Counted from the first letter of the stretch, positions 1 through 9,864 are shown. The stretch: 64,000 nt of DNA from Candidatus Methanorudis spinitermitis (GCA_031286225.1 JAITUQ010000007.1:32183-96182), one strand, 5' to 3'. A program made the numbers and translations. Notes: a model not told the origin generated them from the letters alone.

Positions 1-81
1 ATCAGCCCTACCATAAGAACCGTTGAGATCAATTAAAGTCATATGAAGTCTTGAAGGAGTCTTGATAATCATTTTAATCAT
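1..81 (-). CDS. mptG: beta-RFAP synthase, N-terminal fragment cut by window edge
   Basis: The first 81 bases read on the minus strand give 27 open codons that run off the window. The peptide contains IIKTPSRLHMTLIDLNG and then GRAD, which matches the N-terminus of beta-ribofuranosylaminobenzene 5'-phosphate synthase, the GHMP-kinase-fold enzyme that commits pABA and PRPP to methanopterin synthesis in the cytoplasm. The start is either ATG at 81-79 or the second ATG at 72-70; a weak AAGAG lies just upstream. It lies 235 bp downstream of the tes-like gene on the same strand, a link to C1-cofactor synthesis. Only the fragment is visible, so the assignment rests on this short but characteristic signature. 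Confidence 0.72.
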   Translation of the reverse strand, partial: MIKMIIKTPSRLHMTLIDLNGSYGRAD

Positions 82-316
82 TTAACTCTTGTAAATTTTA
101 TTTAATCTATTATAAATGATTATTGTAAAAAATCATCTTTATAAAAAAATTATAAATAATCACTTTAAATAAAGCTCATTATTATAAAGAAAAAATATCA
201 TTAAACATACTGAAAAAAATATAAATTTCTTTAATCTTAATGAAAAATATAATATTTCTTTTAGCATTAATTATATTAAATAATATTTTAAAAAAATATA
301 AATTTAGCTAAACATT

Positions 317-1822
317 TTAATTTTTAATCTTTTTGGAAATATTTTCAGGTTTAAATGGAACTGAAAATTCATCTTCAACTCCTTGTCTATACATTGAATT
401 CATAGTACAGAATGGAATTATACGACCATCTGGAACTGCATAATGAATAACACATTTTTTAACTCTATCTTCATCAAAATTAAATGGATCCATAAAGTGC
501 ATGCAAGAAATCAATAATGAATTTCTGTGAAATTCACGTAATGAATCATAAGATCTATTTTTAAAAACATTTAAAAGTATTTTACTAATTTCAAGAGATT
601 CAGGAGTTTTGTCTCTATCTATAATTTTAGGAAGTTCTTTTGTAGCACTAAATAAGACTCTTTTTTTAATTCCAAACCCACCATCATCAATTTTTTGAGC
701 ACCATCATCTAAAAATTCCAAAAATCTATCTACATCAATAAATTCAGTAACAGGAACAATTTTTCCATTTTCAATAAATATATAAGTAGCTATTCCACAA
801 TGTTGATGACAGTTAAATGTAGCCGAAGGCTCTTCCCCTTCTAAAGCACCAATAAAGTGGGAAACAGGCTCCATAGCTGATGGTGGATAAAAATCATCTA
901 GATGAATCTGTTTAGTTTGTTTTTCAACCAAATTAATAAAATCAGGAATTGTTATTCTCTGTTTTTCTACTTGATTAGCAGGTGTTCTACCAGCGAAAGA
1001 TACTGGTTGAAAATTTACTCCATGGATAATATCAATATTATTAATTGCAAAATTTATAATATCTCCAATCTGTTGGTCATTTACTCCTTTAACAATTGTT
1101 GGAACTAAAACAATACCTAAATTTGCTTTTCTACAATTTTCAATAGCTTCAATTTTTTGAGGAAGTAAATTCTTTCCTCTGTTATAAATATAGGGTTCTT
1201 CACTAACACCATCAAATTGTAAATAAACTGTGTTAAGTCCAGCATCAGCTAATTCTTGAGCTAAAATTTTTTTCCTAGCTAACCTTAACCCATTAGTAGC
1301 TATTTGAGTATGTGAAAAACCTTCTTCTTTAGCTAATTTTATTAGACCAACTATATCTTTACGAACTGTTGGTTCTCCTCCAGCATATTGAATAGCTGGG
1401 GTTGGAATTGGTTTTAAATCTCTTAGACTCTTTAACATTTGTCTTATTTCTTCGTAACTTGGTTCATATAATTTTTTAGAAATAGCTGCATTTGCAAAAC
1501 AAACTGGGCATTTTAGATTACATCTATTTGTAACATCAATTAATCCTAAAACTGTACTTGTTTCATGATCACTACAGATTCCACAATTATTAGGACACCC
1601 CATATCATTGTTAACTTGTGGATTTTCTACTGATTTTATAGAAGGATCAAATGCACTTACTCGTTTATATAGTTCTGAATCACTCCAATATGTATTTTTA
1701 AAATGTCCATGCTCTGGACAATCTTTTTTAATCCAAACTTTGCCCTCTTCATCATAAACTTCAGCTTCTACAGGTTTAAAACATTCAGGACATAAACTTT
1801 TTGTTTTTTTAATAAACACCAA
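317..1822 (-). CDS. tes: Radical SAM tetraether lipid synthase-like protein (MJ0619 family)
   Basis: A 501-residue radical SAM protein. The cluster motif CNLKCPVC gives Cys101, Cys105 and Cys108 (CX3CX2C). Extra Cys sets lie at 11/14/35 (rubredoxin-like CPEC) and 76/80/83, as expected for the multi-cluster MJ0619 family. A GGEP motif follows near residue 148. Members of this family join two archaeol lipids into macrocyclic archaeol or GDGT membrane lipids; the same M. jannaschii protein was earlier reported to methylate pterin precursors. Neighbours fit both ideas: the mptG fragment (methanopterin) downstream and carS (polar lipid) divergently upstream. The start is TTG at 1822, or GTG one codon later, behind TAGGTGATC. 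Family is secure; the exact substrate is inferred. Confidence 0.75.
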   Translation of the reverse strand: MVFIKKTKSLCPECFKPVEAEVYDEEGKVWIKKDCPEHGHFKNTYWSDSELYKRVSAFDPSIKSVENPQVNNDMGCPNNCGICSDHETSTVLGLIDVTNRCNLKCPVCFANAAISKKLYEPSYEEIRQMLKSLRDLKPIPTPAIQYAGGEPTVRKDIVGLIKLAKEEGFSHTQIATNGLRLARKKILAQELADAGLNTVYLQFDGVSEEPYIYNRGKNLLPQKIEAIENCRKANLGIVLVPTIVKGVNDQQIGDIINFAINNIDIIHGVNFQPVSFAGRTPANQVEKQRITIPDFINLVEKQTKQIHLDDFYPPSAMEPVSHFIGALEGEEPSATFNCHQHCGIATYIFIENGKIVPVTEFIDVDRFLEFLDDGAQKIDDGGFGIKKRVLFSATKELPKIIDRDKTPESLEISKILLNVFKNRSYDSLREFHRNSLLISCMHFMDPFNFDEDRVKKCVIHYAVPDGRIIPFCTMNSMYRQGVEDEFSVPFKPENISKKIKN

Positions 1823-2306
1823 AAGATCACCTACAAGTCATATACAGTTGTTAAAGAATTAAATTATTGAAAAATGCATAAAATATTTGATATAGTTAAA
1901 AAATATTCAAGTATATTCAATATTAAAATTAATATTTAAATAAATGCTATTTATAAGTTTGTTAAGAAAAAATGATATATAAATTATATTAATACTTTTA
2001 TCAATTTATTTAATCATTATCTATTTTAGTACCTAATAGTTTTATACAGTATATTATTTATATTTAATTATAGTTATACAATATATTTTTTATAACTAAA
2101 AAAATCACAACATATAACTATATTAAATCCTAAAAATAAAAAGCTCTTTGTAAATGGAAATTAAAAGCTAAATAAATTTTAATGTCTTAAATAAATTTTT
2201 ATTAATGTGTTTAGAAATAAATACAAATTAAATAATTATTATTAAAAATCATTACATAGTTATTTACTATTAATATCTTGATAAGTATAATTAGTAGAGG
2301 AAAATA
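1823..2306. other. Divergent intergenic region, tes-like / carS
   Basis: 484 bp of AT-rich DNA between two divergent lipid-related genes, so it must hold both promoters. Several TATA-like stretches occur (for example around 2035-2095), but none stands out enough to call. No ORF with a ribosome binding site and no structured RNA was seen. Confidence 0.5.
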
Positions 2307-2825
2307 ATGAATATGGATAATATTAATTTGTTAATTACATGTTTAGAAATTATATACTTCATTTTACCAGCATATATTGCCAATTTAAGTGGTCTTGCAT
2401 TTGGCGGTACTACCCCATTAGATATGGGGAAAAACTTCTTAGATAAAAGACAAATAATTGGAAATGGAGTGACATGGAAAGGTTTTATTTTTGGAACAAT
2501 AAGTGGAACTTTTGTTGGAATTGTACAAGGAGTAATAAGTGGAAATATTATAAGTGGGTTTACAATAGGATTTTTATTATCATTTGGAGCATTGCTTGGT
2601 GATGCTGCAGGTAGTTTCATTAAAAGGCGTTTAAATATAGATAGAGGTAGACCAGCTCCAATACTGGATCAATTAGATTTTATTGCAGGAGCATTGATAT
2701 TAGCTTCATTATTCGTTGAAATATCTTTAACAACAGTAGTAATAGCTGCAATAATAACTCTAATACTACACCTTCTTTCAAACATAATAGCTTACCTGCT
2801 CAATATAAAAGATGTTTGGTATTAA
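2307..2825 (+). CDS. carS: CDP-archaeol synthase
   Basis: A 172-residue integral membrane protein that activates digeranylgeranylglyceryl phosphate with CTP, giving CDP-unsaturated archaeol, the branch point for archaeal polar head groups. It has the family's layout: an N-terminal membrane segment containing LPAYIANLS, then GGTTPLDMG and DKRQIIGNGVTWKG, Gly-rich membrane helices, a GDAAGSFIKRR loop near residues 98-108, and DQLDF before the last two helices. Length is typical of CarS (PF01864). GAGGA lies 7 bp before the first ATG (a second ATG follows 6 bp later). It is divergent from the tes-like gene. Confidence 0.9.
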   Translation: MNMDNINLLITCLEIIYFILPAYIANLSGLAFGGTTPLDMGKNFLDKRQIIGNGVTWKGFIFGTISGTFVGIVQGVISGNIISGFTIGFLLSFGALLGDAAGSFIKRRLNIDRGRPAPILDQLDFIAGALILASLFVEISLTTVVIAAIITLILHLLSNIIAYLLNIKDVWY

Positions 2826-2902
2826 TAGGAAAAAAGTATAAGCAGTATTTTAATATAAAAAAAATAAAAAATTATCTATTATTTACTCATTAATTGTATA
2901 AA

Positions 2903-3580
2903 TTAGGTACTCTTAAAAGAAGCATCAATAAAACTGTAAGATTCTATAAAAACTTCAAAAAATCCTAACCATTCTGGAATTTCATAAACAAATAAAGGTG
3001 TTCCAGTAGCTACTATTGGATTATCAACTGTTCGAATAGATGAACTCTCAGGAATTTTACTAACATTTCTTTTATAATAATTAAAATTATCTAAATCTTT
3101 CATCACTTTTGTAGCTAATATTACTGATTTTGAATCCATTGAAGGGGTTGCTATGTAAAAACCTTCACCATAACCTTTTTCATGATCATGAGCAATAATC
3201 ACAAGATCAAAATTTGACTTATCAATATCTTTAACAACATAATCATGAACAAGTTTTTCACCATTAGATCTCCCTATATAAAAATCATCAGGATTATCTA
3301 AAACAATAACTTGATAATTTACAATTTCAACATTATTTAAAACTGAATAAATCTTTATAACAATTGGTAAAACTTGAGAAGATAATTTTTCACGTGGATG
3401 CATTCCAGAAACAATAGCTATTTTACCATTTGGATTTGGATAATGAGAATAAGTATCTTTTACAACATAACCAATTGACTGGGACCCAGTTTCTGATGTT
3501 TCATGTGAGTCAATGAATAAAGTTATTCCTACAAAAATCACTAAAATAATAAGAATTAATTTAATATTAGATTTATTCAT
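2903..3580 (-). CDS. Membrane-anchored M14/AstE-like zinc deacylase, short paralogue
   Basis: A 225-residue protein with one N-terminal hydrophobic segment (about residues 8-24), predicted to sit outside the cell. Its core keeps the strand and zinc-ligand loop IAIVSGMHPREKLSSQ (His and Glu of an HxxE motif) and a later IIAHDH, as in succinylglutamate desuccinylase/carboxypeptidase-like enzymes. It aligns by eye with the larger protein at 18291-19107, which has VAGVHGNELSSQ at the same place. Start ATG has AGGAGT 5 bp upstream. The substrate is unknown; cleavage of an amide in cell-wall peptide or a glycan side chain is a guess. The 3' end does not show the local duplication seen after neighbouring genes. 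Confidence 0.55.
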   Translation of the reverse strand: MNKSNIKLILIILVIFVGITLFIDSHETSETGSQSIGYVVKDTYSHYPNPNGKIAIVSGMHPREKLSSQVLPIVIKIYSVLNNVEIVNYQVIVLDNPDDFYIGRSNGEKLVHDYVVKDIDKSNFDLVIIAHDHEKGYGEGFYIATPSMDSKSVILATKVMKDLDNFNYYKRNVSKIPESSSIRTVDNPIVATGTPLFVYEIPEWLGFFEVFIESYSFIDASFKST

Positions 3581-3840
3581 GATTACTCCTAATTACTCTT
3601 TAGGGATTTAAAATAAGATTCATCAGTTTGTTTTATAATTTCAAAGGTAATTAAATAGATATAATTATTAGAATTTTAATTATTTAAAATAATTTCTATT
3701 TAAAAAATTATTTTTTTTAGATATTTATCTACAAAGCTATTTTATGCAATATTTTATTATATTATTTAATAAATTTTATTATTTTATTATATAAAAATTT
3801 TTTAATATTGATTTTAAATATTATTAATTAAAAAAACATT

Positions 3841-3960
3841 TGGAAATTTGATTATTTAAAAACCCTTTATTTAAAAAAATATGGTATAAATTAGCTAATA
3901 ATTTAAAAATCCTTAATTTCAAAAAACCAAAATAAATTAGCTATTTAAATATTTTTCAAC
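3841..3960. repeat. Tandem duplication overlapping the 3' end of mfnF (period about 46 bp)
   Basis: The 11-mer ATAAATTAGCT at 3932-3942, which spans the mfnF stop codon, recurs at 3886-3896. The surrounding bases also align (an AACCCTTTATTT / AATCCTTAATTT stretch before it, ATTTAAA after it). The copy is diverged. The rest of the 3581-3936 gap is featureless AT-rich DNA. Confidence 0.6.
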
Positions 3961-4965
3961 TAAGATAGCTGTTCCAATAGCTGGAGCAACAATACATTCT
4001 TCATCAGTTAAAAATTCATTCATAGATTTAACATTTAAATTAAGATTTTGAGCAGCTGAAGTAGCTAAAATGTCTTTTCCAAGCCCTGTACTTATTACTA
4101 AATCTAAATTTTCTCTTTTTGAAACTTTTTCTAATCCTTCCATAATCTGTTGAATTTGTTTTTTATAAATTTCGTTGCAAATTTTATTTATATCTTTAGA
4201 AGACAACATATCTAAATCAGCACACAAGACCCTTGAAATTCTTCTTTTAGATTCTTCAATAGATTTTCCAGATCCATCAGGAGTCTCACAACTATATTCA
4301 CCCATAGTTATTTTCCCTAAAACATTGTAAACATCAGCACTTATTGCAAATAGTTCAGAAGCTATTTTATAATTATTTCCATCTAAATAAATTTCATCAA
4401 CAAATGTAGAAATATTAGTCCTTAGTAAACCAGTGTAAACAAGTTCGCCAGTAGCTAATCTCATCATATCTGATCTACCTTTAGCACATTCACAACCATT
4501 TTTAATCGGGATAATATCAGTCGTTGTACTTCCAGTATCCACAAAAATACAATTTTTAGCTAATTTTCCAGCAATTTGACTAGTAGCTATCCAATTAGCA
4601 GCAGCTACATCAAGTGGATTTTTTTTTAACTCCTCATAAGATAAAGCCCCATTAATTCCTATAAAAACTAATGGAATATCAAAGTTATTTTTTACCTCTT
4701 TAGCTATTTCTAAAACACCTTCTTTTTTTGTATTATATGCATCAACAAGTTCTGCAGTCATTGATATTCCTACTGCATCGATTGAATTGGAAAACCTATT
4801 ATTATCGATTAAATTTAATAAAATTTCTCCTAGATCTTTTTTATTACTCCACATAGGGAAATATTTAAAATCAGTATTTATATTGGTGATTTCACCTTTT
4901 TTATCAAAATCAACTATAGCTAAATCTGTATTTGCTCCACCAATATCAAAACCAGCTATTCTCAT
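3937..4965 (-). CDS. mfnF: Methanofuran biosynthesis condensing enzyme MfnF
   Basis: A 342-residue member of the ASKHA/hydantoinase-oxoprolinase fold known as the H4MPT-linked C1 transfer pathway protein (TIGR03123), now assigned to MfnF. MfnF joins 5-(aminomethyl)-3-furanmethanol diphosphate to gamma-glutamyltyramine, forming the methanofuran core. Visible motifs are the N-terminal phosphate loop GFDIGGANTDLAI (5-17), a second loop FVDTGSTTTDIIP (141-153) and a Cys-containing CECAKGRSDMM. AGGAGTG lies before the ATG. It follows mfnD on the same strand after 175 bp, which supports a shared pathway. The 3' end overlaps a tandem duplication. Confidence 0.85.
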   Translation of the reverse strand: MRIAGFDIGGANTDLAIVDFDKKGEITNINTDFKYFPMWSNKKDLGEILLNLIDNNRFSNSIDAVGISMTAELVDAYNTKKEGVLEIAKEVKNNFDIPLVFIGINGALSYEELKKNPLDVAAANWIATSQIAGKLAKNCIFVDTGSTTTDIIPIKNGCECAKGRSDMMRLATGELVYTGLLRTNISTFVDEIYLDGNNYKIASELFAISADVYNVLGKITMGEYSCETPDGSGKSIEESKRRISRVLCADLDMLSSKDINKICNEIYKKQIQQIMEGLEKVSKRENLDLVISTGLGKDILATSAAQNLNLNVKSMNEFLTDEECIVAPAIGTAILVEKYLNS

Positions 4966-5084
4966 TTAAGCACTCCTAATAATATGTGAAATAAAAAATA
5001 TAAAATCAATGTAATTTCATTTATTAGTTTATTAATTAATACTTCTTAAAAATATTTTATATTTTATTATAATAAAAATTAAAA

Positions 5085-5185
5085 AAAATATAAAACTTCA
5101 ATACCTAAATCATTACCAATATAATAAAAATTAAAAAAAATTATATAAAATTAATATCTAAATCATTTCCATTTTTTATAAATTT
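5085..5185. repeat. Tandem duplication of the 3' end of mfnD (period 53 bp)
   Basis: CTAAATCATT at 5158 within the last codons of mfnD recurs at 5105, and the flanking bases match over roughly a full unit, including an AAAAATTAAAAAAAAT tract at both unit ends. Read in the gene's sense the copy still spells GNDLGI against GNDLDI in the gene. Confidence 0.75.
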
Positions 5186-6247
5186 AACTTTTCTATTAAA
5201 TTTTATATTTTTTTTTACAGAATCAATAGCTATTTTTTTATCAATGATTTTAATTATTGATTTTCCAACATTAAAGTTAGCTATTTTTTTAATACCAACA
5301 TAAGGAGTTGTAAATCTTGAATTGATTTCTAAAAAGTAAACATCATCATTTATAATTAAGTCTACTCCAACAAATCCTTTAATTCCTTCAATAGATTCAA
5401 CAGATTTTTTAGCTATTTCAAATGCTTTTTCTTTTAAAGGAAGTTCATAAGGAAGTTCACCACCAAGATAAGTAAAATTATCATGATTTAAAGCAATGTT
5501 TTGCTTGTTTAAACTAATTGGAATAGCTATTTCCCCATCACTTATTAAACTAACGCTAATAACATCTCCTTCAATAAATTCTTGAATTAAAAAGCTTGAT
5601 CCAATAGGAAAAATCTTTTTTAAATTTCTAATGTCTCTAATATTAGAAATAATTTTTGTATCTTGACAATCCACTCCATAAACAGGTTTAGCTATTAATT
5701 TAAATTTTTCATTAAAAATATCATAGGATAATTTAGAATTTCCAATGTTGAAAAAGTTTATTATGTTTGGAATAGCTATTTCCCATTGAAATTTTTCATC
5801 AATAGTAAATTTTAATGTTTTAGGCTGTTTTATTATATCTTTGATATGCCTATATGTTTTAAATTTATCAGAGCATAATAGAGTAGCAAAAGTATTTGAA
5901 CAATATAATTTAACATTATTTTTCTCAATTAAATTTGTTATCTCATATAATAGCATATTTTCTTCTGAAGAAATAAACATACAACTGTTAAAATTACATA
6001 CATTATTTGACAGCCATTTTTGCAAGTTTTCTTCTATAATAATTGATTTTAAGTGTTCATGGTTTTTTGCAATAAAATCAAATTTTTTTGAAAGTAAAAA
6101 ATAGACATTGAAATCTTTTAAATCATCTAAAAGAGAATTAATCATAGCTACTGCTTCTGAAATTATCTTTGGATCATCTATGCCTGAAGCTGTATAATAT
6201 TCAAATACTAAAATAGAATTTTCTTCTTTAAAATCAGTTTTATTCAT
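5141..6247 (-). CDS. mfnD: Tyramine-L-glutamate ligase (ATP-grasp)
   Basis: A 368-residue ATP-grasp ligase. The N-terminus LVFEYYTASGIDDP and the EAVAMINSLLDDL helix are typical of the MfnD group, which forms gamma-glutamyltyramine in methanofuran synthesis. ATP-grasp elements follow: KLIAKPVYGVDCQDTKII near 188-205, FLIQEFIEGDVISVSLISDG near 225-245, and the metal-binding end FLEINSRFT near residues 310-320. It is immediately upstream of mfnF on the same strand. The ribosome binding site is weak (TGGTAA). The last codons are duplicated downstream in a 53-bp tandem repeat. Confidence 0.82.
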   Translation of the reverse strand: MNKTDFKEENSILVFEYYTASGIDDPKIISEAVAMINSLLDDLKDFNVYFLLSKKFDFIAKNHEHLKSIIIEENLQKWLSNNVCNFNSCMFISSEENMLLYEITNLIEKNNVKLYCSNTFATLLCSDKFKTYRHIKDIIKQPKTLKFTIDEKFQWEIAIPNIINFFNIGNSKLSYDIFNEKFKLIAKPVYGVDCQDTKIISNIRDIRNLKKIFPIGSSFLIQEFIEGDVISVSLISDGEIAIPISLNKQNIALNHDNFTYLGGELPYELPLKEKAFEIAKKSVESIEGIKGFVGVDLIINDDVYFLEINSRFTTPYVGIKKIANFNVGKSIIKIIDKKIAIDSVKKNIKFNRKVKFIKNGNDLDINFI

Positions 6248-6518
6248 AAGAATTACCAGAATTGCAAAAACATGCGAAAATTAGATGTTTGAATTAATGT
6301 ATATAAATTATTTTTTTATTTTTTATAAAAAAATTAATTAATCTTTTTATTTATTATATAATTACATTTAATTTTTTATTTAAAAAAAATATTATCAATC
6401 ATTTATTTTATTAATAGTGATGATAATATTTAATTTTTTATAAAAATATATTAATTAAATTATAACATGTTTTATATTAGTGTTATTTAAGTCATCAGTA
6501 GAAAATAATAAAAAATAG

Positions 6519-7895
6519 CTAATTTTTATATCGGTCAAATATAATAAATTTATTTTTTAAGTTTAAATCGCCTAACGGAAATTTTATTGAAGGTGTGTCA
6601 TTGAAATTAGTATAAACAACTTTTACATTTCCATTATTTTTCTTTTCAAAATTTAAAACTGTTGTATCCTCATCAATAGCTATAATTTCAGTTGAAAAAC
6701 TATTCATAATATCTTCAGGAGTTTCTATCTTTAATTCATTGTTTTTGTAGCTATTAATTAGAATATCCACTATTTTCTTTCCAGAATCTCCATTACCATA
6801 AGGATTAACAGTATTTTTCATTTTGTTTAGGAATTTTTCATCATATAAAATAGATTTAGCTTTTTCAAGGATTTTTTCTTTATTTGAACCAACAAGAATA
6901 TTACCACCAGCAACTATTGTTTCAGGACGTTCAGTATTATATCTCAAGGTTAATACTGGAATATTAAGTGTAATAGCTTCTTCTTGAATTCCTCCAGAAT
7001 CTGTAAGAACCATGAATGATTTTGACAAAAGTGAAAGGAAATCTAAATAACCTACAGGTTTAATGATATGAACATGTTTTAAATTAGCTAATTTAGAGAA
7101 TAATCCAAAATTTTCCAATGTCTTTTTAGTCCTTGGATGAATTGGAAATATTATATTCATATCAACTAGTTCAGCTAATGCATCAATTATATTATTTAAT
7201 CTATCAAAATTGTCAACATTTTCAGCTCTATGGAGAGTCAATGTAAGAATATTGTCTAATTCATTTAACTTCAATAATGAATCTTTATTATAATCGTTTT
7301 CATTTATTTTAGCAAATTCTATGGAAGAACCATTATTGGATTTCTTTTTAACAATTTTTAAATTTCTAAAACAAGCATCCACAATTGTATTACCAGTTAT
7401 GAAGATTTTGTTTCTATTTATTCCTTCTAAACTTAAATTAATAGCTGATTGTTCAGTAGGGACAAAATAAAATCTAGAGCAAACATCTGCAACTTTACGA
7501 TTAATCTCTTCAGGCATTGTATCATCAAATGAACGTAACCCTGCCTCTACATGACCAACAGGAATATGTAATTTTGAAGCTGCAAGTGCACCAGCTAATA
7601 CTGCATTAGTATCACCTTGAACAAGTAATATATCTACTTTTTCATTTATTAAAACTCTTTCGATTCCTTCCAGCATCAAAGCTGTTTGTTCACCATGTAT
7701 TCCAGAACCAACACCAATATTATAATCAGGAGCAGGAAGTTCTAAGTCTGAAAAAAATTGATCTGACATTTCATGGTCATAATGTTGACCCGTATGGATT
7801 AAAACCAAATTTAATCCTTTTAATTTTATTTCATCAATAACGGATGCCATTTTAATGATTTCTGGCCTTGTTCCAAGGACAATAGCTATTTTCAT
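6519..7895 (-). CDS. wecB: UDP-N-acetylglucosamine 2-epimerase (non-hydrolysing)
   Basis: Converts UDP-GlcNAc to UDP-ManNAc for surface polysaccharide or glycoprotein glycans. The family marks are clear: GTRPEIIKM at 8-16, [15 protein letters not shown], the [11 protein letters not shown] and PEEINR motifs, [13 protein letters not shown] and [11 protein letters not shown] near the UDP site. The catalytic body ends near residue 385. Residues about 386-458 form an extra 73-residue, beta-rich tail ending in FIIFDRYKN that ordinary WecB proteins (about 370 residues) lack. GGTGAAAAT lies before the ATG. It is upstream of mfnD but 270 bp away, so it is probably a separate unit. Confidence 0.88.
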   Translation of the reverse strand: MKIAIVLGTRPEIIKMASVIDEIKLKGLNLVLIHTGQHYDHEMSDQFFSDLELPAPDYNIGVGSGIHGEQTALMLEGIERVLINEKVDILLVQGDTNAVLAGALAASKLHIPVGHVEAGLRSFDDTMPEEINRKVADVCSRFYFVPTEQSAINLSLEGINRNKIFITGNTIVDACFRNLKIVKKKSNNGSSIEFAKINENDYNKDSLLKLNELDNILTLTLHRAENVDNFDRLNNIIDALAELVDMNIIFPIHPRTKKTLENFGLFSKLANLKHVHIIKPVGYLDFLSLLSKSFMVLTDSGGIQEEAITLNIPVLTLRYNTERPETIVAGGNILVGSNKEKILEKAKSILYDEKFLNKMKNTVNPYGNGDSGKKIVDILINSYKNNELKIETPEDIMNSFSTEIIAIDEDTTVLNFEKKNNGNVKVVYTNFNDTPSIKFPLGDLNLKNKFIIFDRYKN

Positions 7896-8248
7896 ATTTT
7901 CACCAAAATTGAAAAGGAAAAAAATTATTCATTTCTAATTTCTATTAATAAAATTTATGATTTATCCTAATTATTAAAAATTTGCATAATATTCAAGATT
8001 TTTCTAAAAATCATATGAAATTATCTAATATGATAGAATCAGTATTTTATTTCTTATAAAATATTTTCATAAAAAACATATTCTAATGAGAAATACATTA
8101 CAATTATAAAACATATATCACTATTAAGACAATATACATTTACTTTGAATATTTTTTCAGAGTTGTAATTTGAGGCAATTTCTAATATAAATAAATCCTT
8201 CAAAAAAGATTAATTGTTTCTTTTTAAAAAAAATTCAAAAATCACCGA
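7896..8248. other. Intergenic region, wecB / DUF460 gene
   Basis: 353 bp without an ORF. It should hold the wecB promoter; nothing else is recognisable. Confidence 0.4.
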
Positions 8249-9799
8249 TTACAATAATCTTTTTCTTTTGGCTTTATAATCTCCAATAACTCCTAAAAGT
8301 TCTTTTTGGGCTTTTTTTACAGTTTTATTCCTTTGATTTTCTTTCCATCGCTCAATTTCACTATCTAAAATTTTTGTATTAATAAGTGCAAAATTATCAA
8401 AGAATTTAATTTTTAAATCATTAGCTAAAATAACAGGAACATTTTTCTCTTCAAAAATATTCTCTGCTTGTTGAGGAAGAACTCCATAAGTTAAAATAGC
8501 TCTAATATTTGCATCAGCTAAAATCTTAGCTGTTTGTGATCCTCCACCTTCTGGAGAGTTTAATAATATAAGATCACCTTTTTTAATTTCAAAAAGTTTT
8601 GAAGTTTTACTTATACCTTCTTTTGTGAAAAAATCCACAATTTTTATAGGAGCAAATTTATCAGAATTAATAAAATCATCAAATGAAGCTCTTAAATTTA
8701 GTTTATCTTCTAAGGACTTTCTTATTTCTTTTTCTTCTAAATATTTCCTCGAAATAGTTTTAAGTAGCTGAACTTTAGAAGCTATTGTTTCTTCCTTTAA
8801 AATATTTTTTGAATATTTTTTATTTAAAGCTTTTAATTCATTTTTCAACTTGATAATTTCCAGATTGTTTTCATTATTCTTTTTGTTTAATTCTTTATTT
8901 TTCAAATTCAAATTTTTGATAAGTTTCGCTTGATTTTTAATCTGTTTTTCCTGAGATTTAATGGTTATATTTAGTTTGTCCAGCATTTCCACATCAGAAC
9001 AAGTTGATTCACTTGAAAAATTTTCATTTATATTATCTATGTTTCTATACTCATTTTTTTCAATGCAAACCTTTTCAATATTATTTAAATTAGTTATATT
9101 ATTAATTTCATTTTTAAATTCATCTTTTAAAACTGAATCAATAGCTATGCTTATTGGAACTTCATTTATTAAAAGTGTTTTTGCTTGACCTAATTTTTCA
9201 ATTAAATTATCATCATTAACAATAATTTTATCTTTAGTTTCAAAAAATTTCTTTTTTAATTGATTTAATTTATTTTCATAACTTTTATAAGCAAGAATAG
9301 CTGCAGATAATGAATCTCTTCCATGGGCATCAAAATCTGTAAAGTATGACTCCTCTTCATTATAAATATTATTTTGATTTTTTTCAAATTTATAATTAGA
9401 TTCAAAATTATAATTATTTTTAATATTAATGTGATTATTATTTAAATAATCATTAACAATTTTATTTTTATAAGAAACTTGAATATCTTGTTTTGGAGAA
9501 TATATTTTTGAATTTAAAGAACTAGCTAATTTTTTTACCGTCTTAGGAATTTGTTTAACATCAGTAGCTATTAAAACAGCTTTTCCATATCCCATGATAA
9601 TATTTATAATTTCTGATTTAGAAATTTCTTTAAAGCTACTTAAAAAGATCAATTTACCGTTTAAATCTAAAATAGCTATTCCTACATTTAATCCAGGATC
9701 AAATCCAACAATTACAGGAGTTTTATAGTTTTTACTCCCATGATCTAAGTTATTTTCTTCAAATAAATGTAAATTATTCTTATTCAGATTATCCCTCAA
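8249..9799 (-). CDS. DUF460 protein, RNase H-like domain plus coiled coil
   Basis: A 516-residue archaeal DUF460 (PF04312) protein of unknown function. Residues about 27-170 form an RNase H/RuvC-like domain: VIVGFDPGLNVGIAILD carries the first acidic residue, and DAHGRDSLSAAILAY the last. A long coiled coil (about 270-350, rich in N, K, E and I) follows, then a C-terminal domain with GDLILLNSPEGGGSQTA and a basic tail KRKRLL. The N-terminal 25 residues and the Asn-rich stretch near 120-150 look like low-complexity expansion. The start is uncertain: TTG at 9799 has no ribosome binding site, while GAGGG lies 5 bp before an in-frame CTG at 9787. Nucleic-acid binding is inferred from fold only. 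Confidence 0.75.
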   Translation of the reverse strand: MRDNLNKNNLHLFEENNLDHGSKNYKTPVIVGFDPGLNVGIAILDLNGKLIFLSSFKEISKSEIINIIMGYGKAVLIATDVKQIPKTVKKLASSLNSKIYSPKQDIQVSYKNKIVNDYLNNNHINIKNNYNFESNYKFEKNQNNIYNEEESYFTDFDAHGRDSLSAAILAYKSYENKLNQLKKKFFETKDKIIVNDDNLIEKLGQAKTLLINEVPISIAIDSVLKDEFKNEINNITNLNNIEKVCIEKNEYRNIDNINENFSSESTCSDVEMLDKLNITIKSQEKQIKNQAKLIKNLNLKNKELNKKNNENNLEIIKLKNELKALNKKYSKNILKEETIASKVQLLKTISRKYLEEKEIRKSLEDKLNLRASFDDFINSDKFAPIKIVDFFTKEGISKTSKLFEIKKGDLILLNSPEGGGSQTAKILADANIRAILTYGVLPQQAENIFEEKNVPVILANDLKIKFFDNFALINTKILDSEIERWKENQRNKTVKKAQKELLGVIGDYKAKRKRLL

Positions 9800-9864
9800 T
9801 TATCAATAGGCAATGTTTCTATTTTCATTATTAATAAGATAATTTACTATAAATAGCTATTATC

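Noticed and set aside
2291..2620. Minus-strand frame of 109 codons over carS
   Set aside because: Pro/Ile-rich shadow of the carS gene with no ribosome binding site; carS itself is certain.
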